A stretch of 64,000 nucleotides of DNA, from assembly GCF_039548895.1 (NCBI RefSeq), contig NZ_JBCLVG010000001.1. One strand, given 5' to 3'. The translations under genes were made by a program, and so were the position numbers. The notes under the pieces were generated by a model. That model searched no databases. It had not been told where the DNA came from and saw only the letters and a program-made list of their open reading frames with translations. Shown here one piece after another: positions 25,609-34,897 of this stretch (position 1 is its first letter; every line of letters begins with the position of its first letter). The stretch comes from Orlajensenia stereocauli. GTDB taxonomy: Bacteria > Actinomycetota > Actinomycetes > Actinomycetales > Microbacteriaceae.

Positions 25609-27159
25609 TCAGCGCTGGCGGGCGCCCTTCATGACGCGAGCCAGAAGGACCATCGGGCCGGCCATCGCGGAGAACTCGGTGCCGGTGCGTGGGAGCTGCA
25701 TCAGTCCGGTCGACCGTGACACGGTGACGGCGTCGACGAACCGCAGGAGGCCCTCCCGACCGTTGCGGCGGCCGAGTCCCGACTGCTTGATGCCGCCCAT
25801 GGGGGCGTCGACCGTCGAGAACGACCCTCTGTAGCCCTCGTTGATGTTCACACTGCCGGCGTCGATCACCGCGGCGACGGCTCGTGCCCGGGAGGCGGAC
25901 CCACTCATGACGGACGCGTTCAGGCCGTAGTCGGAGTCGTTCACGGCGATCACGGCCTCGTCGTCGGTGTCGACCGTGTAGACCGAGACGACGGGACCGA
26001 AGGTCTCGCCTGCGGCACACTCCATGTCGCTGGTCACGTCGGTCAGCACTGTGGGCTCGTAGAAGAACGGGCCGAGGTCGGGTCGGGCCTTGCCGCCGGC
26101 GAGGACTGTGGCGCCCTTGGCGACGGCATCATCGACGTGAGCCTGCACGCGAGCGAGCTGGGTCGCGCTGGTGAGCGATCCGACGTCGGTGGAGTAGTCG
26201 AAGGCCGAGCCCAGCCGCAGCGACTCCACCCGCGCCGCGAAGGCCTCGGTGAAGGCGCGGGCGACACCACGCTGCACGTAGATGCGCTCGACCGAGACGC
26301 AGAGCTGTCCCGCGGAGGCGAAGCATCCGTAGGCCGCATCAGCGGCAGCCTTCAGGGGGTCGACGTCGTCGAGCACGATCATGGCGTTCTTGCCGCCAAG
26401 TTCGAGGGAGGCGCCGACGAGCCGCTCGGCCGCCGCGACGGCGACGCGGCGGCCGGTCGCCGTCGAGCCGGTGAAGCAGATGTAGTCGGCGTTGCCTGTG
26501 ACGGCGCCGCCGATGACGGGCCCGTCTCCCGTGACGATCGACCAGAGCTCTGGAGGGAGTCCGGCATCGACGAATGCGCGGCGGAGAGCGAGCACGCTGA
26601 GCGCACCCTGGTCATCGGCCTTCTGCACGACGCCGCAGCCGGCGGCCAGGGCCGGCACGACATCCATGGCCGCGAGGCTGAGCGGGAAGTTCCACGGAGT
26701 GATGATGCCGACGACGCCCTTGGCCCTGTAGCGCACCGTGGTGTCGACGATGAGGGGGAGGGCCGAGCGGCGTCGTCCGCCGCGGAGAGCCTTGGCGGCG
26801 GAGAGCGCGTTGTAGCGGGTGACCGTTGCCGACTGGAAGACCTCCTCGAATGCCTGCCCGCGGGTCTTGCCCGTCTCGGACTGCAGGATGTCGAGGAGTT
26901 CCTCGCGACGCTCGAGGATCAGGTCGTGTGCACGCAGCAACACGGCGCGGCGGGCCGCGAAGCCGGCACGCGCCCACTCCAGCTGTGCGAGACGAGCGCG
27001 GGCGAAGGCATCGGCCACATCGTCGGGCGTGCTCACCGGAAGCTCGTGGAGCACTCCACCGGTGAGGGGGGCGATCACTGTCGTCGAGGCGCCAGACGTC
27101 GAGCAGACGTCGGCGTCGAGGTCGTTCAGGATCGCGAGATCCGGCATCGTTGCGGGCAT
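25609..27159 (-). CDS. Succinate-semialdehyde dehydrogenase, GabD2-like
   Basis: 516 residues, aldehyde dehydrogenase superfamily. The NAD(P) site is ITPWNFPLSLA, the general base lies in ELGGKNA and the nucleophile is the Cys of SAGQLCVSVER. It oxidises succinate semialdehyde to succinate, or a related aldehyde, in the cytosol. Similarity is to the GabD2 branch used in the actinobacterial GABA/2-oxoglutarate bypass. The ATG at 27159 is preceded by TAGAAT exactly six bases upstream. It converges with tatB. Confidence 0.88.
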   Translation of the reverse strand: MPATMPDLAILNDLDADVCSTSGASTTVIAPLTGGVLHELPVSTPDDVADAFARARLAQLEWARAGFAARRAVLLRAHDLILERREELLDILQSETGKTRGQAFEEVFQSATVTRYNALSAAKALRGGRRRSALPLIVDTTVRYRAKGVVGIITPWNFPLSLAAMDVVPALAAGCGVVQKADDQGALSVLALRRAFVDAGLPPELWSIVTGDGPVIGGAVTGNADYICFTGSTATGRRVAVAAAERLVGASLELGGKNAMIVLDDVDPLKAAADAAYGCFASAGQLCVSVERIYVQRGVARAFTEAFAARVESLRLGSAFDYSTDVGSLTSATQLARVQAHVDDAVAKGATVLAGGKARPDLGPFFYEPTVLTDVTSDMECAAGETFGPVVSVYTVDTDDEAVIAVNDSDYGLNASVMSGSASRARAVAAVIDAGSVNINEGYRGSFSTVDAPMGGIKQSGLGRRNGREGLLRFVDAVTVSRSTGLMQLPRTGTEFSAMAGPMVLLARVMKGARQR

Positions 27160-27165
27160 TGCGCC

Positions 27166-27171
27166 ATTCTA
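27166..27171 (-). promoter_or_regulatory. TANNNT box six bases before the GabD2-like gene
   Basis: TAGAAT on the minus strand, six bases from ATG 27159, suggests a leaderless mRNA. Confidence 0.6.
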
Positions 27172-27304
27172 GGACAACTGTCCCACTTCATCGGCCCCTC
27201 TTCGCGGGTCGAATCCTCCGGCGGCTGAGCGCCCGGATGCGGCGGATCCGCCACGAGGTTCACTCACGTTCACCGAGGTGTCGGGAAGCGCCCGAACTGG
27301 CGGA

Positions 27305-27310
27305 TACACT
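27305..27310 (+). promoter_or_regulatory. TANNNT box six bases before the GPH-type transporter
   Basis: TACACT lies six bases before ATG 27317 and decides that start over the in-frame codon at 27278. Confidence 0.6.
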
Positions 27311-27316
27311 GCCGCA

Positions 27317-28744
27317 ATGATCGCAACGCCGCGGGTGCTCACGCGCACCACCGTCGCCGGGTATGCCGCCGGATCCCTCGGAACCGGAGGCTTCGCCACG
27401 CTGCCGGGACTCGTGCTGGTGTTCTACCTCACGGACACTCTCGGAGTCGCCGCCCTTCTGGCCGGCCTGCTCGTCACTCTCGCCAAGGTGTGGGACGTTC
27501 TGATCGACCCGCTCATCGGAGCGTGGAGTGATCGCTGGCTTCTGCGTACGGGAAGCCGCCGTGGGTTCATGCTGCTCGGGGCATGCACGCTGCCGTTGTT
27601 CTTCGTGCTCACCTTCTCGGTGCCGGCATCGCTGCCGCCGCTCGCCGCCGGCATCTGGGTGTTCGTCGCCTTCCTGCTCACAGCCACCTCCTTCAGCCTG
27701 TTCCAGGTGCCGTACATCGCGCTCCCGGCCGAGATCGCCGACAGCTACGACCAGCGCACGCGTCTGCTCACCTGGCGCGTCGTCGTGCTCACCCTGGCGA
27801 TCCTCCTCTTCGGGGCCGGGGGACCGGCGCTCCGCACGGTCACCGACGACGAGTACGTCGGCTACGTCGTGATGGCCGTCGTTGCGGGGGTCGTGATCGG
27901 CCTCGGAATGCTCGTCGCCGTGTTCGTGTCGGTTCCGCGACGTGCACGGGGTTCCAGCGCTGCAGAGACGGCGACGGATGCGGCATCCGCGACCTCGCCC
28001 GACAGGGTCTCGCTCCGTCGCTACTACGCCGAGGGCTTCAGTGCGCTGCGTCGGAGCCAGCCGTTCCGCGCACTGCTCGCCACCTTCCTGCTGCAGGGCC
28101 TCGCGACCGGACTCATGCTCGCCGCGGCGAACTACGTCGCGGTCTGGGTGCTCGACTCGGAGGACGCGCTCACCTTCCTCTTCGTCGCCCTCATCGCTCC
28201 GGCACTGCTGTTCGCGCCGCTCTGGGGCGTGATCGCACGTCGGATCGGCAAGGAGCGCAGCTACCTCTACGCGAGCATCCTCTACGGCATCGCGGCCTTC
28301 TCGCTGATCGGCATGCTGTGGGCGCCGGGCAGCTGGGTCTACCTGCCCGTCGCACTGGCCGGAGCCGGCTACGCCGGGATGCAGTCGCTTCCGATGGCGA
28401 TGCTCCCCGACGTCATCTCGCACGACGCCGCCACGGCCGGGCCAGGACGAGCAGGCACCTTCGGCGGCATGTGGACGGCCGGAGAGACCACGGGCATGGC
28501 CCTCGGCGCGACGGCACTGTCGATCGTGCTCGCAATCACGGGCTACGTGCAGTCATCGGGTGCCGAGGTGGTCACCCAACCCGCATCCGCCGTCGCCGGA
28601 ATCGTCGTGAGCTTCAGCGTCGTTCCGGCCGTCATCATCCTCACGAGCCTCATGACCCTCCGCGGCTACAGCCTGCGCAGGGCAGACATCGACCTCCTCG
28701 GTTCGTCGAGCTCCGACGAACTCGCACCACAGACAGGACAGTGA
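27317..28744 (+). CDS. MFS transporter, glycoside-pentoside-hexuronide (GPH) cation symporter type
   Basis: 475 residues with about 12 membrane helices. The loop DPLIGAWSDRWLLRTGSRRG is the GPH/MelB family motif, and PMAMLPDVISHD plus GTFGGMWTAGE in the second half are also typical. The start is fixed by a TANNNT box six bases upstream. The PLP decarboxylase gene begins four bases after the stop, so the two are co-expressed and the transporter may bring in that enzyme's substrate. Substrate not readable from sequence. Confidence 0.85.
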   Translation: MIATPRVLTRTTVAGYAAGSLGTGGFATLPGLVLVFYLTDTLGVAALLAGLLVTLAKVWDVLIDPLIGAWSDRWLLRTGSRRGFMLLGACTLPLFFVLTFSVPASLPPLAAGIWVFVAFLLTATSFSLFQVPYIALPAEIADSYDQRTRLLTWRVVVLTLAILLFGAGGPALRTVTDDEYVGYVVMAVVAGVVIGLGMLVAVFVSVPRRARGSSAAETATDAASATSPDRVSLRRYYAEGFSALRRSQPFRALLATFLLQGLATGLMLAAANYVAVWVLDSEDALTFLFVALIAPALLFAPLWGVIARRIGKERSYLYASILYGIAAFSLIGMLWAPGSWVYLPVALAGAGYAGMQSLPMAMLPDVISHDAATAGPGRAGTFGGMWTAGETTGMALGATALSIVLAITGYVQSSGAEVVTQPASAVAGIVVSFSVVPAVIILTSLMTLRGYSLRRADIDLLGSSSSDELAPQTGQ

Positions 28745-28748
28745 ACGC

Positions 28749-30236
28749 GTGACCGCCTTCGCCCAGAACCCGACAGACATCCTCGACCGACTGGCGGAAC
28801 TCCGTCGAGCGGATGCCCCGACCCACGGTGGGCGCGTGCTCTCCTACGTCTACGACTCGGGGCTGGCCGAGCTCGACGAGCTCGCAGCAGCCGCGATCCG
28901 AGCCGTGCAACCGCTGAACGGCCTCGACCCCACAACCTTCAGCTCGATCGCTGTCATGGAGCGCGAGCTCATCGGCTTCGCCCGCGAGGTGCTCCACGGT
29001 GACACCGACGTCGTCGGGACGATCACCACGGGCGGCACCGAGAGCTGCCTGCTCGCCGTGAAGACAGCGCGCGACGTCTGGCGTGCGGCCGGCGGCACCG
29101 GCGTTCCCCGGCTGCTCGCCGCGACGACGGTTCACGCGGCGTTCCACAAGGCGGCACACTACTTCGGCCTCGAGCTCGACCTGGTGCCCGTCGACCCGGC
29201 GACGGGAGCTCCGGCCGTTGACGCGATCGCCGCTCGACTGGACCCATCCGTCGCCCTCGTGGTCGTGAGTGCGCCCTCGTACCCGACCGCAACCTTCGAC
29301 CCCATCGCCGAGGTCGCAGCCCTCGCCGCCGAGCGCGGTGTCGCCTGCCACGTCGACGCCTGCATCGGCGGCTTCGCGCTGCCGTGGTGGCGTGGGGGAG
29401 GCCTGCCGGCGTGGGACTTCAGACTGCCGGGAGTCACCAGCATCTCGGCCGACCTGCACAAGTACGGCTACGCGCCGAAGGGCGCATCCGTGCTGCTGCA
29501 GCGTGGACGCGACAGGCAGCGTATGCAGTACTTCGCCACGACGCGCTGGATGGGCTACCCGGTCGTCAACCCGACCATGCTCGGCTCCAAATCCGCCGCT
29601 CCTCTCGCTGCGGCGTGGGCGATCGTGAACGCGTTGGGCCCGGCCGGCTTCGCCCAGCTCACTGCGACAGCCGAGCGCGCCACCGTCGCTCTCGTTGCCG
29701 TGGTGAACGGCATCGAGGGCCTGCGCGTGGTCGGTGACCCCGTCGGTCCGCTGTTCGCGGCGGCGGTCGACGAGAGCGTTCCGGCCGACCGTCGGGTCGA
29801 CCCGCACCGGTGGGCGGATGCCGTTCGCCAGCACGGTTTCATCATCCAGCTGCAGCCAGGGCTCAGCCAGGCCGACGGCACTCGGGTGCCCCACTCGACG
29901 CACCTCACGATCACGCCGGTGACCGAGGCGCAGCTGCCCGCGCTCACTGAGGCCCTCGTGGCCGCCGCAGATGAGGTGCGCGGGATGCCGCAGGCGTCGG
30001 CCGACGGCATCCTCGAGGCGCTCGGCCCGGTGCTCGAGGGCTTCGGCGGCACGCTGCCGGACTCGGAGCAGGCTGCCGGGCTGCTCGCCGCGGTGGGCAT
30101 CGGCGCCGATGGAGCCGGCCTCCCGTCGGAGCTGGCGCCGCTTCTCGCCCTCATCGAGGCGCTCCCGCCGGCGCTGGCCGAGCGCCTGCTGACCGAGTTG
30201 CTGGCGCGGCTGGTGGAACCGGTGGTGGCCGGTTGA
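28749..30236 (+). CDS. PLP-dependent decarboxylase/lyase, sphingosine-1-phosphate-lyase-like
   Basis: 495 residues from GTG 28749. TTGGTESCLLAVK binds the cofactor phosphate, HVDACIGGF carries the cofactor Asp, and the Schiff-base Lys sits in SADLHKYGYAPKG, the group II decarboxylase/S1P-lyase signature. The core ends near residue 410. A further 85 residues, rich in leucine and alanine helices, have no obvious counterpart. It follows the GPH transporter by four bases. The natural substrate (amino acid or phosphorylated amino alcohol) is unknown. Confidence 0.85.
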   Translation: MTAFAQNPTDILDRLAELRRADAPTHGGRVLSYVYDSGLAELDELAAAAIRAVQPLNGLDPTTFSSIAVMERELIGFAREVLHGDTDVVGTITTGGTESCLLAVKTARDVWRAAGGTGVPRLLAATTVHAAFHKAAHYFGLELDLVPVDPATGAPAVDAIAARLDPSVALVVVSAPSYPTATFDPIAEVAALAAERGVACHVDACIGGFALPWWRGGGLPAWDFRLPGVTSISADLHKYGYAPKGASVLLQRGRDRQRMQYFATTRWMGYPVVNPTMLGSKSAAPLAAAWAIVNALGPAGFAQLTATAERATVALVAVVNGIEGLRVVGDPVGPLFAAAVDESVPADRRVDPHRWADAVRQHGFIIQLQPGLSQADGTRVPHSTHLTITPVTEAQLPALTEALVAAADEVRGMPQASADGILEALGPVLEGFGGTLPDSEQAAGLLAAVGIGADGAGLPSELAPLLALIEALPPALAERLLTELLARLVEPVVAG

Positions 30237-30239
30237 CCC

Positions 30240-31157
30240 TCAGTCGCCGCAGACCGTCGTGATGTACGTGTAGACCTGCGCCTTCACTGACGGCGGCAAG
30301 GGCAGCAGGTAACGACCCTCTCGGCCCGTCGAGGTGGTCGCATCGATCACGAGCACGGTGCCGACCTTGTCGTCGGCCAAGGCGTGCGGATCGCAGCGGG
30401 TCGGCCGCATCGCCAGGGTCACATTGCGCACATCGGATGCGGCATCAGCGGTGAAGCCGAGCGGCCAGCCGTCGGCGCCATCCGCCGGTGACATCAGGGT
30501 GGTCGACCGCACGCCCGTGAAGGTCGCGCTCCCGTCTGCGCCCGTGGACGTGAACGTCAGATCGATGAAGGCCTGGGCGTCGGAGCCCGTCCCCTCGACG
30601 CGGAGTGCCGTGGGCGGGGCCACTGTCACGACGGCATCGACGTCGTGCACGAGGCAGCCTTCGCGCAGCAGGCGGTCGACGGTCTGGTTCGGGTCGGTCG
30701 GCACGAGCGACAGCTCTGTCGGCGCGGCGTCGGGGGAGCCATCCGTCACCGTCAGCTCGATGGTTCCGATCTCGCCGGTGCCGTCGGCCGCTGCGGCGTC
30801 GCAGGCGAGGGGCGGGATGGGCGCCCGCAGGTCTATGCGCTGCCCGGAGACCAGCGTCACAGGGTCGCCGGTGCGCGCGGCGGTTTCTGCGAACCGCGGA
30901 GAGGAGTACACGGCGTCGAGAATGGTGAGAGGCTCGGGCCCGGTGTTGGTGATCGCCATCGAGAACACCCCGCGGGTGTAGTCGGTGCGACCCTGCACGA
31001 CGGCGGCCTCGACGCTGAACGGCGCGGATGGCGGCGTCTGGGCGGTTGTGGAAGCGGGCGTCGATCCGTCGGCGCACCCGGCGAGAACCGACCCCGCCAG
31101 CACGACGAGGAGCGCAGCCATGGCGCGAAGGAGGGGGCTGCGGCGCGCTCGGTTCAT
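30240..31157 (-). CDS. Hypothetical lipoprotein
   Basis: 305 residues. An arginine-rich start and hydrophobic stretch end in lipobox VLAGC near residue 28. The exported part reads as beta strands with many Thr, Asp and Val, and contains two Cys pairs (LACDAA, GCLVHD) plus a final TTVCGD that could form disulfides. No known domain recognised. It is the last gene of the MgtE-like/DUF1003/Mrp operon, starting eight bases after mrp, and it converges within three bases of the PLP decarboxylase. Confidence 0.75.
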   Translation of the reverse strand: MNRARRSPLLRAMAALLVVLAGSVLAGCADGSTPASTTAQTPPSAPFSVEAAVVQGRTDYTRGVFSMAITNTGPEPLTILDAVYSSPRFAETAARTGDPVTLVSGQRIDLRAPIPPLACDAAAADGTGEIGTIELTVTDGSPDAAPTELSLVPTDPNQTVDRLLREGCLVHDVDAVVTVAPPTALRVEGTGSDAQAFIDLTFTSTGADGSATFTGVRSTTLMSPADGADGWPLGFTADAASDVRNVTLAMRPTRCDPHALADDKVGTVLVIDATTSTGREGRYLLPLPPSVKAQVYTYITTVCGD

Positions 31158-31165
31158 ACTGTCTG

Positions 31166-32353
31166 CTACCGCGGCGAGAAGGGGAGCTGGCGCCCGGCCA
31201 GGCTGCGTGAGCGGGTGGCCAGGGAATCGGCGACAGCCCGGATGGCGAGGCTGGCCGGCTCTTCCGGATGGGCGAGCACGACGGGCTCGCCGGTGTCGCC
31301 ACCGCTCCGCAGCGCGATGCTGAGCGGGATCTGCGCGAGCAGCGGCACCTCGGCTCCGGTCGACGACAGTCGTCGGGCCACCTCGGCTCCGCCACCGGAA
31401 CCGAACAGCTCGAGCACGCTGCCGTCCGGCTGGGGGAGTCCCGACATGTTCTCGATCACGCCGTAGACGTGCTGACCGGTCTGGCGGGCGACGAGGGCGC
31501 TGCGCTCGGCGACGTCGGCAGCGGCCGGCTGCGGGGTCGTCACGACGATCACCTCGGCGTGCGGCAGCAGCTGTCCGATGGAGATGGCGACATCGCCGGT
31601 GCCGGGCGGCAGGTCGAGCAGCAGGACGTCGAGGTCGCCGAAATAGACGTCGGTGAGGAACTGCTGGATGGTGCGGTGCAGCATCGGCCCGCGCCAGGCG
31701 ACGGCGACACCGGCGCCGTCGGCTCCAGGCTCGACGAACATGCCGATGGAGATGACCTTCACCCCGTGCGCGACGGGCGGCAGGATCATCTCGCCCACCT
31801 GCGTCGGGCGCGTCGCGCGCTGGGCGCCCGTGGCGGCATCCGTCTCGACGAGTCCGAGGATGCCCGGAATCGAGAAGCCGTGCACGTCGGCGTCCACGAT
31901 GCCGACCCGCAGTCCCGACTCGGCGAGGGCGACGGCGAGATTGGCCGTGAGAGTCGACTTGCCGACGCCGCCCTTGCCACTCGTCACGAGGTAGACCCTG
32001 GTGAGCGACTCCGCCGTGAACGGGATGCCGCGCTTCGCCTTGCCGCCGCGCAGCTTCTCGGTGAGCGCGGTCCGCTCCTCACGCGTCATGATCGTGACGT
32101 CGACGGATGCGAACCCGGGTCCGACCACGGCCTCGGCGGCCGCGAGCACGTCGCGCTCGATGCGGTCAGCGGCCGGGCAGCCGACGATGGTCAGCTTGAT
32201 GCCGACATCGACGCCGCCGTCGGCGCGCGCGACGACCCCGCCCACCATGTCGAGCTCGGTGATGGGCTTGCGGATCTCGGGGTCGATGACGCTCGCGAGC
32301 GCGGCCAGCACGCGGCCCTCGAGAGCTGCACCGGTGGACGCGTCAGCGGGCAT
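31166..32353 (-). CDS. Mrp/ApbC family iron-sulfur carrier ATPase
   Basis: 395 residues. An N-terminal DUF59/MIP18-like domain (about 10-95, with ASVIDPEIRKPITELDMV) precedes a P-loop NTPase with the deviant Walker A GKGGVGKST at 126-134. ApbC/Mrp proteins bind and hand on [4Fe-4S] clusters in the cytosol. The paired CxxC near the C-terminus of many homologues is not obvious here. It overlaps the DUF1003 gene by 11 bp. Same order as M. tuberculosis Rv1229c-Rv1232c. Confidence 0.92.
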   Translation of the reverse strand: MPADASTGAALEGRVLAALASVIDPEIRKPITELDMVGGVVARADGGVDVGIKLTIVGCPAADRIERDVLAAAEAVVGPGFASVDVTIMTREERTALTEKLRGGKAKRGIPFTAESLTRVYLVTSGKGGVGKSTLTANLAVALAESGLRVGIVDADVHGFSIPGILGLVETDAATGAQRATRPTQVGEMILPPVAHGVKVISIGMFVEPGADGAGVAVAWRGPMLHRTIQQFLTDVYFGDLDVLLLDLPPGTGDVAISIGQLLPHAEVIVVTTPQPAAADVAERSALVARQTGQHVYGVIENMSGLPQPDGSVLELFGSGGGAEVARRLSSTGAEVPLLAQIPLSIALRSGGDTGEPVVLAHPEEPASLAIRAVADSLATRSRSLAGRQLPFSPR

Positions 32354-32879
32354 CCGGGTCGGCGTTCGTCGTCGCGTCGTCGCGGTCGTCCGTGCGCTCG
32401 TCGAGCTGCTCGAGGAGGGCGCGGAGCTCGGAGCGGATGAAGTCCTTCGATGCCATGTCGCGCATGGCGAGCCTCAGGGCGACGACTTCGCGGGCGAGGT
32501 ACTCGGTGTCGGCGAGGTTGCGCTCGGAGCGCTGGCGGTCCTGCTCGATCTGCACGCGGTCGCGGTCGTCCTGGCGGTTCTGCGCCAACAGGATGAGGGG
32601 TGCGGCGTACGAGGCCTGCAGTGAGAGCACGAGCGTCAGGGCGATGAAGCCGAGTGCGATGGAGTCGAAGCGCCAGGGCTCGGGAGCGAGCGTGTTCCAT
32701 GCCATCCAGGCGATGACGAAGAGGGAGAGGCCGAGCAGGAACCAGGGAGTGCCCATGCCGCGGGCGACGCCCTCGGTGAACCGCCCGAAGCGGTCTTTGG
32801 AGGCGCGGTTGCGCTTCGCGGAGTTGCGCAGTCCCTTCGGGGCGTCGAGACGCTGGTCGGATCGGCTAGCGCGTGCCAT
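32343..32879 (-). CDS. DUF1003 membrane protein
   Basis: 178 residues with two membrane helices (about 45-62 and 72-95) separated by a short loop containing APEPWRFDS, the DUF1003 signature, then QASYAAPLILLAQNRQ and a long charged C-terminal helix. Function is unknown. Genes on both sides overlap it (14 bp with the MgtE-like gene, 11 bp with mrp), so it is tightly coupled to a magnesium-sensing-like protein. Confidence 0.9.
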   Translation of the reverse strand: MARASRSDQRLDAPKGLRNSAKRNRASKDRFGRFTEGVARGMGTPWFLLGLSLFVIAWMAWNTLAPEPWRFDSIALGFIALTLVLSLQASYAAPLILLAQNRQDDRDRVQIEQDRQRSERNLADTEYLAREVVALRLAMRDMASKDFIRSELRALLEQLDERTDDRDDATTNADPDAR

Positions 32880-34212
32880 CGGCGTTCCTCCTTCCGTTCT
32901 TCTGAGGCTGGCCCTGGATCGGGATGCTGCCCGTCTTCAGCTGCGCTCGAGCGGCTGCGCGTCTCGAGACGTGGTCGTCGTCGGCGTGAGATCGCCAGTC
33001 GTCGGGGAGCAGGTAGTCGAGGATGTCGTCAATGGTCACCACCCCGACGAGGCGATGGTTGTCGTCGACAACCGGAACCGACACGAGGTTGTAGCTCGCC
33101 AGGATGCGCGAGACCTCGGCCGCGGATGCGTCGACGGTTACGGGTTCGAGACCCTGGTCGAGCAGCGTGCCGAGGCGTTCGTGCGGGGGATAGCGCAGCA
33201 TCCGCTGGAAGTGCACCATGCCGAGGAATCGGCCCGTCGGCGGCTCGAACGGCGGAAGCGTCACGCAGACCGCGGCGCCGATGGCGGGGGCGAGTTCATG
33301 GCGACGGATGAGCGCGAGCCCCTCCGCCACGGTCGCATCGGCCGAGACGATGATCGGCTCGGTGGTCATGAGGCCGCCAGCGGTGTCGGGCGCGTAGCTG
33401 AGAAGCATGCGCACGTCGTCGGCCTCTTCGGGCTCCATGAGCTCGAGCAGGTGCTCGCCGCGCGCCTCAGGCAGCTGCGCGATGAGGTCGGCTGCGTCGT
33501 CGGGCTGCATCTGGTCGAGGACGTCGGCGGCGCGGTCGTCGTCGAGGCGGCCGATGATCTCGACCTGGTCGCTCTCGGGCATCTCCTCGAGGACGTCGGC
33601 GAGCCTGCCGTCCGACAGCTCCTCGGCGACCTCGTGCCGGCGTTCCTGCGGCAGGTCGAGCAGGGTGTTCGCCAGGTCGGCCGGCTTCATCTCGGAATAG
33701 GTGGCGATCAGCTGCTCAGCGGACTGCGCCTCGCCGACGACGGCGCTCTCGCGCACCTCGCGCCAGCTCACGAAGGCCGTGGTGCCCTTGGCGAAGGGGG
33801 AGCCGCCGCTCTTGGGGCGTCGCACGAAGAGCTGGCTGACCTGCCACTCGTTCGGAGCGGCTTCCTCGATGGCCACGTCCTCGACGATGGCCTCGCCCGA
33901 GCCGTCGGCGAACAGCACGCGACGGCCGAGCATCTCGGCGATCACGCGCACCTCGCCGCCGCGTTGCTCGAAGCGGCGCACGTTGATGAGTCCGGTGGTG
34001 ATGATCTGGCCGGCGCTGATGCTGGTGACGCGTCCGATGGAGACGAAGACGCGGCGCTTGCCCGGAATCTCGACGATCAGGCCGACGACAGTGGGGGCGT
34101 CAGCCCGTCGATAGACCACGAGCACATCGCGCACCTTGCCGACCCGGTCGCCTGCGGGGTCGAAGACGGCGCACCCGGCCAGCCGGGCGACGAACACTCT
34201 CGTGGCACTCAC
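32866..34212 (-). CDS. Soluble MgtE-like protein: PRC-barrel, MgtE_N and CBS pair, no channel domain
   Basis: 448 residues. The N-terminal 170 residues look like one or two PRC-barrel folds (GDRVGKVRDVLVV). A superhelical MgtE_N domain (about 180-285, with PDDAADLIAQLP) and two CBS domains (about 290-420) follow. The five-helix transmembrane channel of MgtE is absent, leaving only the cytosolic gating/sensing parts. It may act as a Mg2+ or nucleotide sensor for a separate membrane partner, possibly DUF1003. The start is GTG, with TAGATT six bases upstream. Confidence 0.85.
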   Translation of the reverse strand: MSATRVFVARLAGCAVFDPAGDRVGKVRDVLVVYRRADAPTVVGLIVEIPGKRRVFVSIGRVTSISAGQIITTGLINVRRFEQRGGEVRVIAEMLGRRVLFADGSGEAIVEDVAIEEAAPNEWQVSQLFVRRPKSGGSPFAKGTTAFVSWREVRESAVVGEAQSAEQLIATYSEMKPADLANTLLDLPQERRHEVAEELSDGRLADVLEEMPESDQVEIIGRLDDDRAADVLDQMQPDDAADLIAQLPEARGEHLLELMEPEEADDVRMLLSYAPDTAGGLMTTEPIIVSADATVAEGLALIRRHELAPAIGAAVCVTLPPFEPPTGRFLGMVHFQRMLRYPPHERLGTLLDQGLEPVTVDASAAEVSRILASYNLVSVPVVDDNHRLVGVVTIDDILDYLLPDDWRSHADDDHVSRRAAARAQLKTGSIPIQGQPQKNGRRNADGTR

Positions 34213-34218
34213 GAGACA

Positions 34219-34224
34219 AATCTA
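34219..34224 (-). promoter_or_regulatory. TANNNT box six bases before the MgtE-like GTG
   Basis: TAGATT on the minus strand, exactly six bases from the GTG at 34212: a leaderless promoter for the four-gene operon. Confidence 0.6.
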
Positions 34225-34305
34225 TGCCCTCGCGCTCCACTAGGCCGCCGCCGCTCGCGTTCGTGCTCCCAGCTCGTCGTCGTGGCGCATGGGAGAATCG
34301 AGAGC

Positions 34306-34896
34306 ATGAGCAACCAGAATCCCTTCGCTGGTCGCCGACCGGCCGCGTCGCCCGTGCTGCCGCGTGGCGAGATCGTGGCGACCTACGAGACCTACGCCGA
34401 GGCCCAGGACGCCGTGGCCGTGCTGGCGCGCGCCGACTTCCCGGTGAAGCTCCTCTCCATCGTCGGCAACGACCTGAAGACGGTCGAGAACGTCACCGGA
34501 CGCATGACCTATGCGCGCGCGGCGCTCGCAGGAGCGGCATCCGGAGCCTGGCTCGGCGTCTTCTTCGGTCTCCTGATGTTCATCTTCGTGGCGACGGGCG
34601 TCAACCTCGCGCTGGTGGTGGCCGCAGTGCTGATCGGTGCCGGATTCGGCATGCTGTTCGGCATCGTGACCTACAGCGTCAATCGCCGGCGCCGCGACTT
34701 CACCTCGACAATGCAGGTGATCGCCTCGAACTACCAGGTGATCGTCGACGGCGAGTTGGTCAACCGCGCGCGCAATGTGCTCTCGGGGGCCGCGGATGCT
34801 GCGGCCACCGACGCCGTCGTCGAGACGCAGCCGGAACCGGGGTTCGGCGATCCGCTGCCGGTGGACCCGGGCGTGGACGAGCCGCGCCCGACCTGA
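34306..34896 (+). CDS. General stress protein 17M-like (YflT/GspM) membrane protein
   Basis: 196 residues. A YflT-type domain (EIVATYETYAEAQDAVAVLARADFP) is followed by two glycine-rich membrane helices (about 75-125), a short basic segment, and an acidic proline-rich tail. It diverges from the MgtE-like gene, as Rv1234 does in M. tuberculosis. The ATG at 34306 is preceded at six to eleven bases by GAGAAT, a weaker form of the leaderless box. Function unknown. Confidence 0.82.
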   Translation: MSNQNPFAGRRPAASPVLPRGEIVATYETYAEAQDAVAVLARADFPVKLLSIVGNDLKTVENVTGRMTYARAALAGAASGAWLGVFFGLLMFIFVATGVNLALVVAAVLIGAGFGMLFGIVTYSVNRRRRDFTSTMQVIASNYQVIVDGELVNRARNVLSGAADAAATDAVVETQPEPGFGDPLPVDPGVDEPRPT

Positions 34897-34897
34897 T

